Source: Eulemur rufifrons (Eukaryota > Chordata > Mammalia > Primates > Lemuridae). Taken from it: a stretch of 64,000 nt of DNA. Positions 25,601-37,559 of this stretch are shown here, piece after piece. Location: assembly GCF_041146395.1 (NCBI RefSeq), contig NC_090997.1:33831501-33895500 (forward strand), written 5' to 3'. Made by a program: the position numbers and the translations under genes. Position 1 is the stretch's first letter; the number at the start of each line of letters is the position of its first letter. A model generated the notes under the pieces. It saw nothing but the letters and a program-made list of their open reading frames with translations. It was not told where the DNA came from and did no database searches.

Positions 25601-25705
25601 AATTCAAATCTTGCCAGTCTGGTGGTGGGAAGTGGGGGTACTATTGTTATCTCATTAAAATTTTAATTGACATTTCCCTGGTTATAAATGAGATTAAACA
25701 CCTTT

Positions 25706-27545
25706 TAAAGACTTTTTCCCTGTATATTGCGGGGGTACACATGTTTAGATTACACATAATTGCCTTTGTCCCACCCGAGTCAGAGCTTCAAGCCTATCCA
25801 TCCCCCAGATGGTGTGCACCACAGCCATCAGGTGTGAATATACCCATCTCCTCCTCCTCCCTCCCACCTACCTGACACCCAGTGAATGTTACTACTATAT
25901 GTGTGCATAAGTGTTCATCAGCTAATACCAATTTGATGGTGAGTACATGTGGTGCTTGTTTTTCCATTCTTGTGATGCTTCATTTAGTAGAACGGGCTCC
26001 AGCTCTATCCAGGATAATACAAGAGGTGCTAGAACACCACTGTTTTTGTGGCTGAGTAGAACTCTATATACCACATTTTATTAATTTACTCATGTATTGA
26101 TGGGCACATGGGCTGTTTCCACATCTTTGCAATTGCGAATTGCGCTGCCATAAATATTCAAGGGCAGATGTCTTTATTATAGAATGTCTTTGTTTCCTTT
26201 GGGTAGATGCTCAGTAATGGGATTACTGGGTTGGATGGTAGTTCTACTTGTAGCTCTTTGAAGTATCTCCATATTACTTTTCACAGTTTGTATTAATATG
26301 CAGTCCCACCAGCAGTGTATGAGTGTTCCTAACTCTCTGCACCCATGCAAACATTTATTGTTTTGGGACTTTTTGGTAAAGGCCTTTCTCAATGGAGATA
26401 AGTGATATCTCATTGTGGTTTTGATTTGCATTTCCCTGATGATTACAGACGCTGAGCACTTTTTCATATTTGTTGGCCATTAGTCTATCTTCTTTTGAAA
26501 AATTTCTTTTCATGTCCTTTGCCCACTTTTTGATAGGGTTGTTTGATTTTTTCTTGCTGATTTTCCTGAGTTCTATATATATTCTAGTTAACATCCCTTT
26601 ATTGGATGTGTAGCATGTGAACATTTTTTCCCATTGTTTAGGTTGTCTGTTTGCTCTCATGATAGTTTCCTTGGCTGTGCAGAAGCTTTTTAGTTGGATC
26701 ATGTCCCATTTATTTATTTTTGTTGTTGTTGTGATTGCCTTTGGTATCTTCTTCATAAATGCTTCGCCTAGGCCAATGTCTGTAAGAGTTTTTCCAACGT
26801 TTTCTTCTAGAATTCTTAAGTTTCACGCCTTAGGTTTAAGTCTGTTATCTTCCATGAGTTGATTTTTGTGAATAGTGAAAGGTGTGGTATCCTGTTTCAG
26901 TCTTCTACATATGGCTATCCAATTTTCCCTGCATCATTTATTGAATAAGGATTCTTTTCCCCAGTATATGTTTTTGTCTGCTATGTCAAAGATTAGATGG
27001 CTATATGAGGATGGTTTTATATCTGGGTCACAGTTCTATTCCATTGGTCTGTGTCTCTGTTCTTGTGCCAGTACCATGTTGTTTTAGTTACTATAGCCTT
27101 GTAGTATAGCTTCAAGTCTGGTAAATTGATGCCTCCAAATTTGTTCTTTTAGCTTAAGATTGCTTTTGCTATACAGGGTCTTCTCTTGTTCCATATGAAT
27201 AATAGAATTATTTTTTCTAGATCTGTGAAAAATGATGTTAGTATTTTAATAGGTATTGCATTGACTCTGTAGATCACTTTGGGTAGTATAGACATATTAA
27301 CAATGTTGATTCTGCCAATCCATGAGCATAGTATGGTTTTCCAACTGTTTACGCCCTCTGCTATTTCTTTCCACAGTGTTTCTTAGTTCTCCCTGCAGAG
27401 GTCTTTTACTTCCTTAGTTAACTATATTCCTAAGTATTTTATTTTCTTTGTTGATATTGCGAAGGATGTTGAGTCTTTGATTTCATTCTCAGTTTGACTG
27501 TTGTTGGCATATAGAAATGCTACTGATTTCTGTACATTGATTTTT
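25706..27545 (-). mobile_element. Younger 5'-truncated L1, reverse (about 1.84 kb)
   Basis: Reading on the minus strand, it runs from ORF2 ([10 protein letters not shown] region near 27300) through the cysteine motif [18 protein letters not shown] (near 26290-26345) to a 3' UTR ending near 25706. Several frameshifts and stops break ORF2 into frames at 26177-26467 and 26355-26756. The 3' UTR resembles those of the copies at 18036 and 28560, so the three are close relatives. Confidence 0.88.
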
Positions 27546-27724
27546 TTAAAAGGCTCATTGGCTTTGTTGACTCCTTTTTGGGAAAGTGTCTATGCATGTA
27601 TTTCACCCATTTTTTTCTATTAGATTTTCTCTCTTTTTATTGAATTGTAGGATTTCATCATATATTACAGATATGAGTCCTTTTTCTGTTAGCAAATATC
27701 TTCTCCCACTCTGTGGCTTATCTT

Positions 27725-28021
27725 TTAATTTTTTTTTTTTGATACAGAGTCTCACTCTGTCACCCAGGCTAGAGTGCAGTGGCATCATTGTAGCTCATTG
27801 CAACCTCAAACTTCTGGGCTAAGGTGATCCTCCTGCCTCAGCCTCCCAAGTAGCTGGGGCTACAGGTGTGCACTGCCACTTCCTGCTAATTTTTTCTATT
27901 GTTTGTAGAGATTGGGTCTCACTCTTGCTCAGCCTGTCCTCGAACTCCTGGCCTCAAGTAATCCTCCTGTCTCAGCCTTTCAGTATGCTAGCATTACAAG
28001 TATGAGCCACCTCACCCAGGC
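27725..28021 (-). mobile_element. Alu SINE, reverse
   Basis: Full dimer in reverse: T run, GAGTCTCACTCTGTCACCCA, both arms, ending CATGAGCCACCTCACCCAG. The left arm has CTCACTCTTGCTCAGCCTG, a strepsirrhine-like change. CTTTAAT-type words flank it. Confidence 0.92.
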
Positions 28022-28559
28022 TTTAATAATTTTTATAGTACTTTAAGATGAACAAAATTCTTACTTCTAACAGAGCCATACTTATTGATCTTTTCCTCTG
28101 TGGTTAGTACCTTTTTATCTATTTAGAAATATTTTCCTTTCCAGATGTCATGAATATATTATACAAACTTTACTTCAAAAAGCTTTATCATTTTGCCTGT
28201 TTCATTAGATGCCTCATTCACCTATAAAATCGTGTGAGGTAGGGCTCCACTTTTATTTTTTTCCACACAGGTATACAATTATTACAGCACCATTTATTTT
28301 TAAAAATGTCCTTTTCTGCTGTTCTCCACTGTTTAATTCAATGTTCACAGATGCATGACTCTTTCTACCTTTTCTGCTCTGCTGTACTGTCTTAATTATT
28401 CTCTATGCATTAATGTTACTAAATCTTTATATCTGATAAAAATATACGCTAACTTGCCATATAGCACAAACTAACATATGTATCATTGCTTTTTATTTCT
28501 TTATGTGTTTTCCATGTGGAGTCATTTTTATTCTTACTAGGTAAATTCTTTAGAATTTC

Positions 28560-28952
28560 TTTTTATTTATTTATTCAGAATATTATGGTGGTCAAACATT
28601 TTGGTTACATGTAATGCTGTTTGTTCCTCCCAAGCCAGGGCTACAAGTGTATCCCTCCCCCATACAGTGCATTCTGCTTCCATTAGTTGTGAATTTACCC
28701 CCCTACCCCAACCCTACTGGTGCCCAGTGAGTATTACTACCATGTGAACAACTTAGTGTTGCTCAGTTAGTACCAATTTGATGGCAAGTACATGTGGTGC
28801 ATGTTTTTCCATCCTTGTGATACCTCATTTCAAAGGATGGGCTCAAGCTCTATTCAGGATAATATAAGAGATGCTAGATCACCACTGTTTTTTGTAGTTA
28901 AATAGTATTTTATGGTATACATATACCACATTTTATTAATCCACTCTTTTTA
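28560..28952 (-). mobile_element. Short L1 3' end, reverse
   Basis: The same 3' UTR and last ORF2 codons as at 25706-26100, inverted (e.g. CCAATTTGATGGCAAGTACA; TGGTATACATATACCACATT). Confidence 0.88.
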
Positions 28953-28964
28953 GTATAGTTTTGA

Positions 28965-30350
28965 GGATGGCGAGCACTCTCAATTTTTTGTGTATATGAA
29001 GATGTCTTTATTTTATCTTCATTTTGGAAAATTGTTTCACTAGCTATCTGTCTTAAAACTTTGAAGATATTATTCTACTGACTCCTAGCATCCCTGGTTG
29101 CTGTTATAGAATTGGTTGTAAATCAAGCTCTGTTCCCTTGGAGGCAGTCCACCTTTATTTTTCTGTTGTGTTTAAGATTTTCTCTTTGCTTTAGGTATTC
29201 TGCATTTCCACTATCATGTATCTACATGTTTCTTTCATTCTTTATAATTCAAATTTCACTGAGATAATTTTAGCTTCATATGAGGTTGTAAGACATAATA
29301 TAGAGATATTTTATGTAGACTTTCCCATTTTTCTCAATGTTAAAATTTTGTAAAACCATAATATAATACCACAACCAACATTTAGGCAATACAGTGGCTT
29401 TATTCAAATTTCTCTAGTTTTACTTGTACTTATTTGTGTGTGTATGTGTCTTTATATGTTTAGTTTTGTATAATTTTATTACATGTGTAATTTTATGTGT
29501 CCATTACCCCAATCAAGATAAAGAATAGTTTCAATACTACAAGGATCCTTCATTTTGCCCTTTTATAACCACTTCTACCTCCCTACTGCAGTCTCTTGGG
29601 TCTCAGGACCAGACTACAAAAATCAATTCTTACTCATGTTATTTTAGATCTTCTTGGTCTGTGTTCTATGTCTCTGAGCCATGTCTTTTGCATTTCCCAT
29701 ATTTTTGTCCTTTCATGCTACAATCTGAAAACTTTATTCTAACCTATCTTCCAGCCTACTAATTTTCTTTTTAGCTGTTTCTAATCAGTTGTTAAATCTT
29801 TTCACTGAGTTCTTAATTTCAGTTATAGTTTTAGAATGAAAGGATTGATTTGATTTTCTTAAAACTAGTTTCACATTTTTATGATATTCTGTTTCTGAAG
29901 TTTGTTTTGTTGTTACATATTTTTAGCTCATAAGTGTAAGTTATTTTATAATATATGTCTGTTAATTTCAATATCCGAATTCTTTATGGATCTCTCTCTA
30001 TTGTCTATTTTCAAGCAAGGACTTCTTTACTTCTGGTTCACCTTTACTCTGAGAAAATAGTTCTTCTCAGACTCTGCAGTTGGGTAGAAATTGATTTTTG
30101 AAGTCTGTCCTCATTTCCCAGGAGGCTGCCAAAACCACAGTTCAGTTTCACAACTGTTTTTTCCAATAGACAAATACCCTCTGGGCAAAAGCAGATTTTA
30201 GTTTGGGACTTAACTCTCTGAATTTTCAGTTTATCCTAGATTTTGGCCAGGTAATTCTTCACTATACTTTTGGCACACTTATGCTTTTAAGAAATCTTTG
30301 GAACATTTTATCTATCTTTTTAGTTGTTATTCAGGGTACTGAGGACTCCC
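28965..30350 (-). repeat. Old L1/HAL1-type fragment, reverse
   Basis: Text such as TTATTCTACTGACTCCTAGC and TTCTAACCTATCTTCCAGCC is like the ORF1-side part of L1M/HAL1 elements read in reverse. Strongly diverged; subdivision into separate copies is possible. Confidence 0.5.
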
Positions 30351-30402
30351 TAAATATTATTTTGCATTATCTGAAAGTTTAAATCACGTGAAATTTAGAA
30401 AT

Positions 30403-30475
30403 TACACACACACACACGCACGCACACACACAGAGGCACACACACACACACACAACACACACACCCCACCCCACA
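30403..30475. repeat. Imperfect (CA)n microsatellite
   Basis: CA runs broken by CGCACG, GAGG and CAACA, ending in CCCCACCCCACA. Confidence 0.93.
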
Positions 30476-30479
30476 GGCT

Positions 30480-31585
30480 GAGGAAGGATTCTAAAGATGT
30501 ACTTGTGGGAGTAGGAAAATTTGGGAGAATTTTATCACAGCTATCCATGCCATAATACTTGTAAAATCAGCCACACAACCATGGAGTCTGTGTTTTGTTA
30601 TTTACTTTTGAGGTTTAAAAAAAGATGTACATTGCCAAAACTTCTTGGCATAAATACAACTAAAACACAGAATGGAGCTTGGGGGTGAAGGAAAACAGAT
30701 TTATTTTCCATATTAATCACATAAGTTCATTTACTACTGGAAATTTCTAAGGCAGTTAAATTTAAAATAATTTATCAGTTATTTTTTCTTTAGTTTTAAA
30801 ACTACTTTCAAATTAGCTAAAAGGAAAGATGATAACTGGTACTGTTAACATTCAGTGTGTCTTCAGTAGCCTGCTGAGCTCTGGAAAAGTCACTATATGG
30901 AGTCTGTGAAGCTAAGAAGGTGAGAGCAGTCCTCCGCAAGAAAGCTCGTGCCTTGCTCTACAATTAACTGAAGGCAGGTCTCTACAAGGCAGCAGCAACT
31001 TCGAAAAGCAATAGCGAGGTGGATCTTAAATGTGACTCCTTGGTCAGCAATTATACCTTAAGCAAAGAGGCATACAGTATAAACTGCTTGAAGAGGGGGC
31101 AACTAAGATAACAATAATAAGGAAAGATATAAAGACACTTAAAATTGAGAGGAAAAAAAAACTCTGAGTATATATTTGACAAAGATGTTTCTATTTCATA
31201 TCCTGTAAAATAAAATGGCAATGTTAGGTAGTTAACAATACTGACTGAAAAACACTAAGATATTTTAACATAAAAAGATTTATTTAAATGAAGATAAAGA
31301 TGATGAGGAGTGTCTATAAGTAAGTCCTATGTAGCACTGACTATAAGTAAATCCCATTTAACCTAGTTAAATTATCTACAGACAACAAATTCACTCACAT
31401 CAAGCTTTATCTTTGAGATGTTTTAACCCTGCACTTACAACAATCTTCAGAAGGTCAAGAATAGTAAAGATTTGTGAAAGATTTTTGAGCTGTCATTATC
31501 TTGTGGTCTGTTTCTTCTCTCCTACCAAAAATGGTTTAGTAAGGTCAGAAGCTCCCTACATTGAAAAAAGATATTAATATTTAAG
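30480..31585. other. Intergenic DNA, unassigned
   Basis: No repeat family or gene recognised. The stretch 30870-31100 is richer in GC and codon-like words than its surroundings but has no long open frame. Confidence 0.4.
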
Positions 31586-31590
31586 AAATT

Positions 31591-32915
31591 ACACCAGGTG
31601 ATTTGAGTTATTTGTAGATTATGGATATTAGTCCTTTATTGGATGTACAGTTTGTAAATATTTTCTCCTATTCTGTAGGTTGTCTACTTACTCTGTCGAT
31701 TATTTCTTTTGCTATGCAGAAGCTTTTTAATTTAATTAAGTCCAATTTATTTATATTTGTTACTGCTGTGTTTGCCTTTGGAATCTTAGTCATACATTCT
31801 TTGCCAAGGCCAATGTTTAGAAGAGTTTTTCCTATGTTTTCTTCTAGAATTTTTATGGTTTCATGCCTTACATTTAAGTCTTCTATCCATCTTGAATTAA
31901 TTTTTGTATATGGTGAAAGATAGGGGTCCTGTTTCATTCCTCTGCATATGGCTATCCAGTTTTCCCAGCACCATTTGTTGAATAGGGCTTCCTTTCCCCA
32001 GTGTATGTTATTGTCTGCTGTCAAATATCAGTTGGTATCCCATTAAAAAGTGGGCAAAAGACATGAACAGAAATTTTTCAAAAGAAGGTAAACAAATGGC
32101 CAAGAAACATATGAAAAAATACTCAACATCACTAATCATCAGGAAAATGCAAATTAAAACCACAATGAGATACCACCTTACCCCTATCAGAATGGCTATT
32201 AATAACAAGTAGAAAAGACAATAGATGCTGGTGTGGATGCAGACAGAAGGGAACACTTATACCCTGTTGGTGGGACTGCAAATTAGTACAACCTTTCTGG
32301 AAAACAGTATGGAGATTCCTCAAAGAAATAAATGTAGACTTACCATCCGACCAAGCAATCCCATTACAGAGCATCTACCCAAAGGAAAAGAAATCACTTT
32401 ATCAAAAAGACGCTTTGCACTGAAATGTTTATTGCAGCACAATTCACGATTGAAAAGATGTATTTACAGTATCATCCTAAGGGCCCCTCAATTCATGAGT
32501 GAATAAAGAAAATGTGATACACACACACACACACACACATACATACAGACGCACACACACATACTCAGCCATAAAACATAATGAAATGACGTCTTTCACA
32601 GCAACTTGGATGGAATTGGAGACCATTATCCCAAGTGAAGTATCTCAGGAATAGAAAAACAAACACTACATGCACTCTCTAATAATTGGAAGCTAAACCA
32701 CGGACACACATGGGCACAAAGAGATGTAAGGGACATTGAAACCAAGAAGTGGGGAAGATGGGAGGGTGTGAGGGGAAAAAACTTACCTGTTGGTACAGTG
32801 ATTACTATTCTGGTGATGGGCACACTAAAAGCCCTAACTTAAGCTTTATACAAGGTATCCATGTAACAGAAACATTTGTACCTCCTTAATATTTTGAAAT
32901 ATAAATAAATAAATA
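31591..32915 (+). mobile_element. L1 with 5' inversion (twin priming)
   Basis: 31591-32040 is ORF2 sequence in reverse (its frame on the minus strand, 31668-32024, includes [18 protein letters not shown]). From 32041 the element runs forward (CATTAAAAAGTGGGCAAAAG) to a 3' UTR and tail at about 32915. In normal L1 order the reversed block lies immediately before the forward block, with about 20-30 bases lost between them. ORF2 frames are broken. Confidence 0.87.
32521..32568. repeat. (CA)n-rich microsatellite in the L1
   Basis: CA units with CATACATACAGACG interruptions, at the same L1 position as the TG/CA hairpin at 6135-6190. Confidence 0.9.
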
Positions 32916-33102
32916 AGTCATTAGATCCAAACTAGGAATTTACATCACTCAAGATAACAGCATATAAGTAAAATAAATATTGAGGAATTTCAGAAAAAGA
33001 AAAAAGAAGCAATTATACCGGCGTTGACTTATTCAGAATCAGTTCTACTCTGATAGCCCACAGGATGTCTCATAGGAAATGAACTATTAAAAGTTTATCC
33101 AA

Positions 33103-33450
33103 GGCCTGTGGATGGCGCGGTGGCTCATGCCTGTAATCCTAGCACCCTGGGAGGCCGAGGCGGGTGGATTGCTCAAGGTCAGGAGTTTGAGACCAGCCTG
33201 AGCAAGAGCGAGACCCCTGTCTCTACTAAAAATAGAAAGAAATTATCTGGCCAACTAAAATATATATAGAAAAAATTAGCCGGGCATGGTGGCACATCCC
33301 TGTAGTCCCAGCTACTCGGGAGGCTGAAGCGGTAGGATCGCTTAAGCCCAGGAGTTTGAGGTTGCTGTGAGCTAGGCTGACGCCACGGCACTCACACTAG
33401 CCCGGGCAACAAAGCGAGACTCTGTCTCAAAAAAAAAAAAAAAAAAAAAA
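33103..33450 (+). mobile_element. Full-length strepsirrhine-type Alu
   Basis: A complete dimer flanked by the 13-base target duplication AAAAGTTTATCCA (33089-33101 and 33447-33459). Diagnostic features are AGCAAGAGCGAGACC in the left arm, the spacer with CTAAAATATATATAGAAAAA, and GAGGTTGCTGTGAGCTAGG with CTGACGCCACGGCA in the right arm. These match lemur-type Alus. The 5' end carries an extra TGTGGAT-like stretch after GGCC. This is the youngest-looking SINE in the window. Confidence 0.95.
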
Positions 33451-34305
33451 GTTTATCCAGTTATCATATTATGAATGTGAGTTTCCCCTACAGCACTTAT
33501 TGAAGATAGTTTGTTCAAATTATTTTCTTAAAATGTTGAGTAGATACAAAAATACACATAAAATATGCTTAAAGAACAAAAATAGCGATGCAACACTTCA
33601 ACACATATTTACCAACAACTAAGTTTAAGAAAACACAGTATTACTATCACTTTGTAAATCTCCTAAATGCCCTTCACCAATCCCATCTCATTTCCCAACT
33701 CTTCCTGCCATCCCAAATAACCATAATCATATTTTGTGTCATTCCTTTGGTACTAACTATGCTTTTTAAAATAGTACCAAATATGTTTGTATATGCAAAC
33801 AGTATATTATTTACTTTTGCATGGTTTAGCACTGTATTTAAATGGAATTATCAAGAGCAAAATCTTCTTGAATTTAGCTTTATTGCTCCTGAGATTTGGT
33901 AACATTGTATGTGGTTGTAATTAATTCATTTTACTGCTCCTTACTATTCCATTGTAGGAACATGTCAGTTTATTTATTCAGTCTACCATTGGTTTGTTTC
34001 CAGTTTTTTGCTTTTAACAAACTAGTTCTAAAAACAATCTTGCTCATATTTTCTGGTGTCCATGTGCATGTGGTTTTTGGAAATATAGACAAGAATGGAA
34101 TTGCTAAGCCAAACGATTGATACATCTTCAGCTCAATTGGAAAAAGTCAAATATTTTTGAAGCGATTGTTCCAGTTTACATTTCCACCAAGAAAATGTAT
34201 TTCCATATACTAGGCAAAATATGATGCTCTCAGATTTTAAAATTTTTGCCAATCTAGTGAATATGAATTCTCATTATGTTCTTAATTGCCATCCTCCTTA
34301 TTCTT

Positions 34306-34468
34306 TTTATTTTTTATTTTTTGAAACAAGGTCTCACTCTGTTGCCTGGACTAGAGTGCTGTGACATCGTCATAGCTCACCACAACCTCAAACCCCTGGG
34401 CTCAAGCGAACCTCCCTCCTTGGCCTCACAAAGTGCTAGGATTACAGGCATGAGCCACTGCACCTGGC
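34306..34468 (-). mobile_element. Alu monomer with its own target duplication
   Basis: About 163 bp of reverse Alu: TTTTTGAAACAAGGTCTCAC to CATGAGCCACTGCACCTGGC. CCATCCTCCTTATTCTT at 34289-34305 recurs at 34469-34485 with two changes, so this inserted as a monomer and is not a broken dimer. It resembles FLAM or other 7SL-derived monomers. Confidence 0.82.
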
Positions 34469-36845
34469 CCATCTCCCTTATTCTTAATGAATTGAACATT
34501 TTATATATTTTCTGACTTTCTGTTTTTCTCAAGTAAAATGACCCTTTAGAGTTTTGGGTTTTTTCCTTTTTTTTTTCTTAATACATTCTATTTGATTGTC
34601 TTTTTCTTGTAGATTTTTGGATTTCTTTATATATTCCATACTCTAATGCTTTGTCAGTTATGTGCATTGCAAATATCTTCTTCCAAATTTAGTTTGTCTT
34701 TTTATTTAATTTGTGGATATTTCGAGCAGAAGTTCTTTATTTAATGTGCCCATTGACGCCTTTGGAGGGGAATCTTGTTTTAAAAAGCCTTCTCTATGCT
34801 GTGGGCATAAAGATATTCTCCATCATGATGTCAATTGGAAATTATTTTTGTAATTGTGTTTAGATCCAATTTCATTTTTCCCCATAATTGTCCCAATACC
34901 TTTTCTTTAAAAGTTCCTTTATCCCCATGAATATGAAATGTCGACTCATCATCAATTGAGTTTATATATGTTTCATGCTGTTTCAGGACACTTTTCTATT
35001 TTGTTGATTGGCTAAATTACTGTTGTTTCATAAGTATGCTTTATAATTAATCTCAATAAGGCAAGTTTATTCTTTTCAGAAGTGTCTTGGCTATTTAAGG
35101 TTCTTTACTCTTCAATATGAATTTTAGAATCAGTTGGTTTGTGAAGTTCCATAACAGAATAAAAAACAAGCAAATTCATCAGCAGAACTTTTACCAGAAT
35201 CACACTGAATATACAGATTAACTAAAAAGAAAGCTTTATAATATTGTCTTTCAATTTTTTTAATGTCCTGATATTTAGAAAGATTTCAATCTTAAATATA
35301 GTGTGTTCTTCATTGATTTAGATCTTGGTCTTACTTAATGCTGCTCAGTTGAGTTTTATATTTTTTCCCATTAATATCTGAGAAGTTTTCTGGTAACTTA
35401 TTCTTAGATTCTTCATTTTTTAATGTCTGCTAAAGGTTATATTTGTTTGATTCCATTTTCTAATTCTTTGTTGCTAATATATAGAAATATGATTGAAGTT
35501 TTTCATTGATTCATGTGTACAGCAGTCTTGATAAATTTACTCAGTGATTCTTTAGAGGTTTCAACATTTTAAAAAAATTATACTATCTATGAAAAATGTT
35601 TTCTTTTTCCTCCTAAACTTGATGTATCTTTTTTCTTCCCTTGCTGCCCTGATAAAATGCCAAGTAGAAATGGTGAAAGCAGGAATCCTTTTCTTTGGCT
35701 TATCTTAAAATGAATGCTTTTGAAGTTTTATCCTTATGTATGCTCTAGAGCTTTGAATAATATCTTTCATTAGGGAAATTTTGGCCTTTAGTTCTTACTT
35801 TGATAAGACTTCTAACACATATGAAGGTTTAATTTTATCAAATCCTTCATCTGCATCCATTTAGATCATTGTACATTTCTCCTTAAGTTGTTAATATGGT
35901 TTCTTATTGAAACTTATTTTCTGTTAAACCACCTTATGTTGCCAAATGATCATACTATCAGAATGGTTATCACTTTTAAGCAATGCTAATTTTTTCTTTA
36001 AGATTTTAACATCTATATTCACAAGTTAGTTTGCACAGTAATTTTCTTATATTGCCCTTTCAGGTTTTGGGACCAAGGTAGTGAGAGCCTCATAAAACGA
36101 GTTACAAACATTTCCTCTGTTTCTACTCTGGTAGTTTGTGTAGAATTGGAATTAAGTGATCTATTGAATGTTTGGTTGATTTTATGAGTAAAATATATAA
36201 GCCTTTTTTCAGAGGGTGCACAGGAAGGAAGACTTTTAACCACTGATTCTGTTTCCTTAAAAATGAATACCATATTCAAGCTTTTTTCCATTTTTCCTTA
36301 AGTTAGTTTGATTTATATTTTTATGGAGATTTGTTCATTTTATCTCATATTTTAAATTTATTGGCATAATATTTGAACAATAACTGATTTTAAACTACAC
36401 AGAATGCCTAGTTGTGCCCCCGTTTTCACTGCTAATTGTATTTTTTACTCTTTTTTTTCCTCTTGCTCTGTCTTACCAGAGTTTGTGAATTTTTAAATTC
36501 ATTTCCAATAATTTTTGGCTTTGTTGATTCTCTCTATTGTATGTCTTTTCATTTCATTTTCTATTATTTCCTGCCTTCTATATTTGGGAGGTGAATTTAG
36601 TTTTTTGTTTGTCTAATTTCTTGAACTCATTCATTATGAGGCTTTCTTATTTTCTTACGTAATAATTTAAAGCTTTCTATTTCCTTCTAAGAACCACGTT
36701 AGCTTCATCACATAAGTTTGATATGCAGCATTTTCATTATCATTCAGTTATTGGTACTTTCTAATTTTCACTATGATTTCTTCTTTGGCCTATGTGTTTT
36801 TTAGAAATGTTTAACTTCCAAAAATATGGATCTTTGAAAGTTGCT

Positions 36846-36910
36846 TGATCTCGTCTGATCCCAAAGCTAAGAGGATCAGGTCTGGTTAGTACTTGGGTGG
36901 GAGACTGCCT
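36846..36910 (+). pseudogene. 5S rRNA gene fragment
   Basis: TGATCTCGTCTGATCCCAAA, then AGCTAAGAGGATCAGG, then TCTGGTTAGTACTTGGGTGG and GAGACTGCCT follow 5S rRNA from the internal region through most of the box C promoter element, with several substitutions. The first 25 or so and last 25 or so bases of 5S are missing. It lies inside the old reverse L1. No longer a functional RNA gene. Confidence 0.9.
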
Positions 36911-37559
36911 AATCTTTTTGTTAATTACTTCTAAATTAATTTCACTATGGTCAGAGAATATGTTCTATATGACATCAGTTGTTTGAAGATTGGTAAAGCT
37001 GGCTTTATGGGACAATTTGTGGTTAAATTTATAAAAGTTCTAAGTGTTCTTGAATAGCATGAGTATTTTGCAGTTGATCCATTTGGGTAAATTTGCTGTG
37101 TTATTCAGATTTTCTAAACCCTCACTGACTTATGTGCCTGATCTCTCAGTTACCAGACAAATATTTTAAAATTTCTCACTCTGATGGCATATTTGTCTTT
37201 TCATCCTTTTCATTTCATACATTCATACATACATAAAAACTGTGTTATTAAGTAGATGTATACAAATTAGAATTCTTTGATATTGCTAATAAATGAAACT
37301 TTTTTGAACTTTGTAATTACCCTACTAATGTTTTTTGTCCTAAATTATATTTGGTCTGTATTTACATAATTATACCATTCATTTTTTGACTATCATTTGA
37401 CCAGCATATCTTTGTTTAGTCCTTCCATTTTCAGTCTGTATCCTGAAGGTTTAGGTGCATTTTTTATTTTTTAATCAAGACTGAAAATCCTTGTCTTTTA
37501 ACTGGATCATTAATTCTATTTTTATATTCCTGAAAATAAAATTAGGAAATGCAATAATA

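Larger units (their letters stand above)
25630..28530 (-). mobile_element. Second old L1, reverse, split by a younger L1 and an Alu
   Basis: Old reverse L1 text is at 25630-25705, resumes at about 27546 (GGCTCATTGGCTTTGTTGAC) and continues around the Alu to about 28530 (ACAATTATTACAGCACCATT). The junction words on both sides of the younger L1 join into the expected old L1 order. Confidence 0.75.

Noticed and set aside
30870..31100. Possible processed pseudogene
   Set aside because: The words looked codon-like, but no frame or known protein could be recognised and no A-tail or target duplication was seen.
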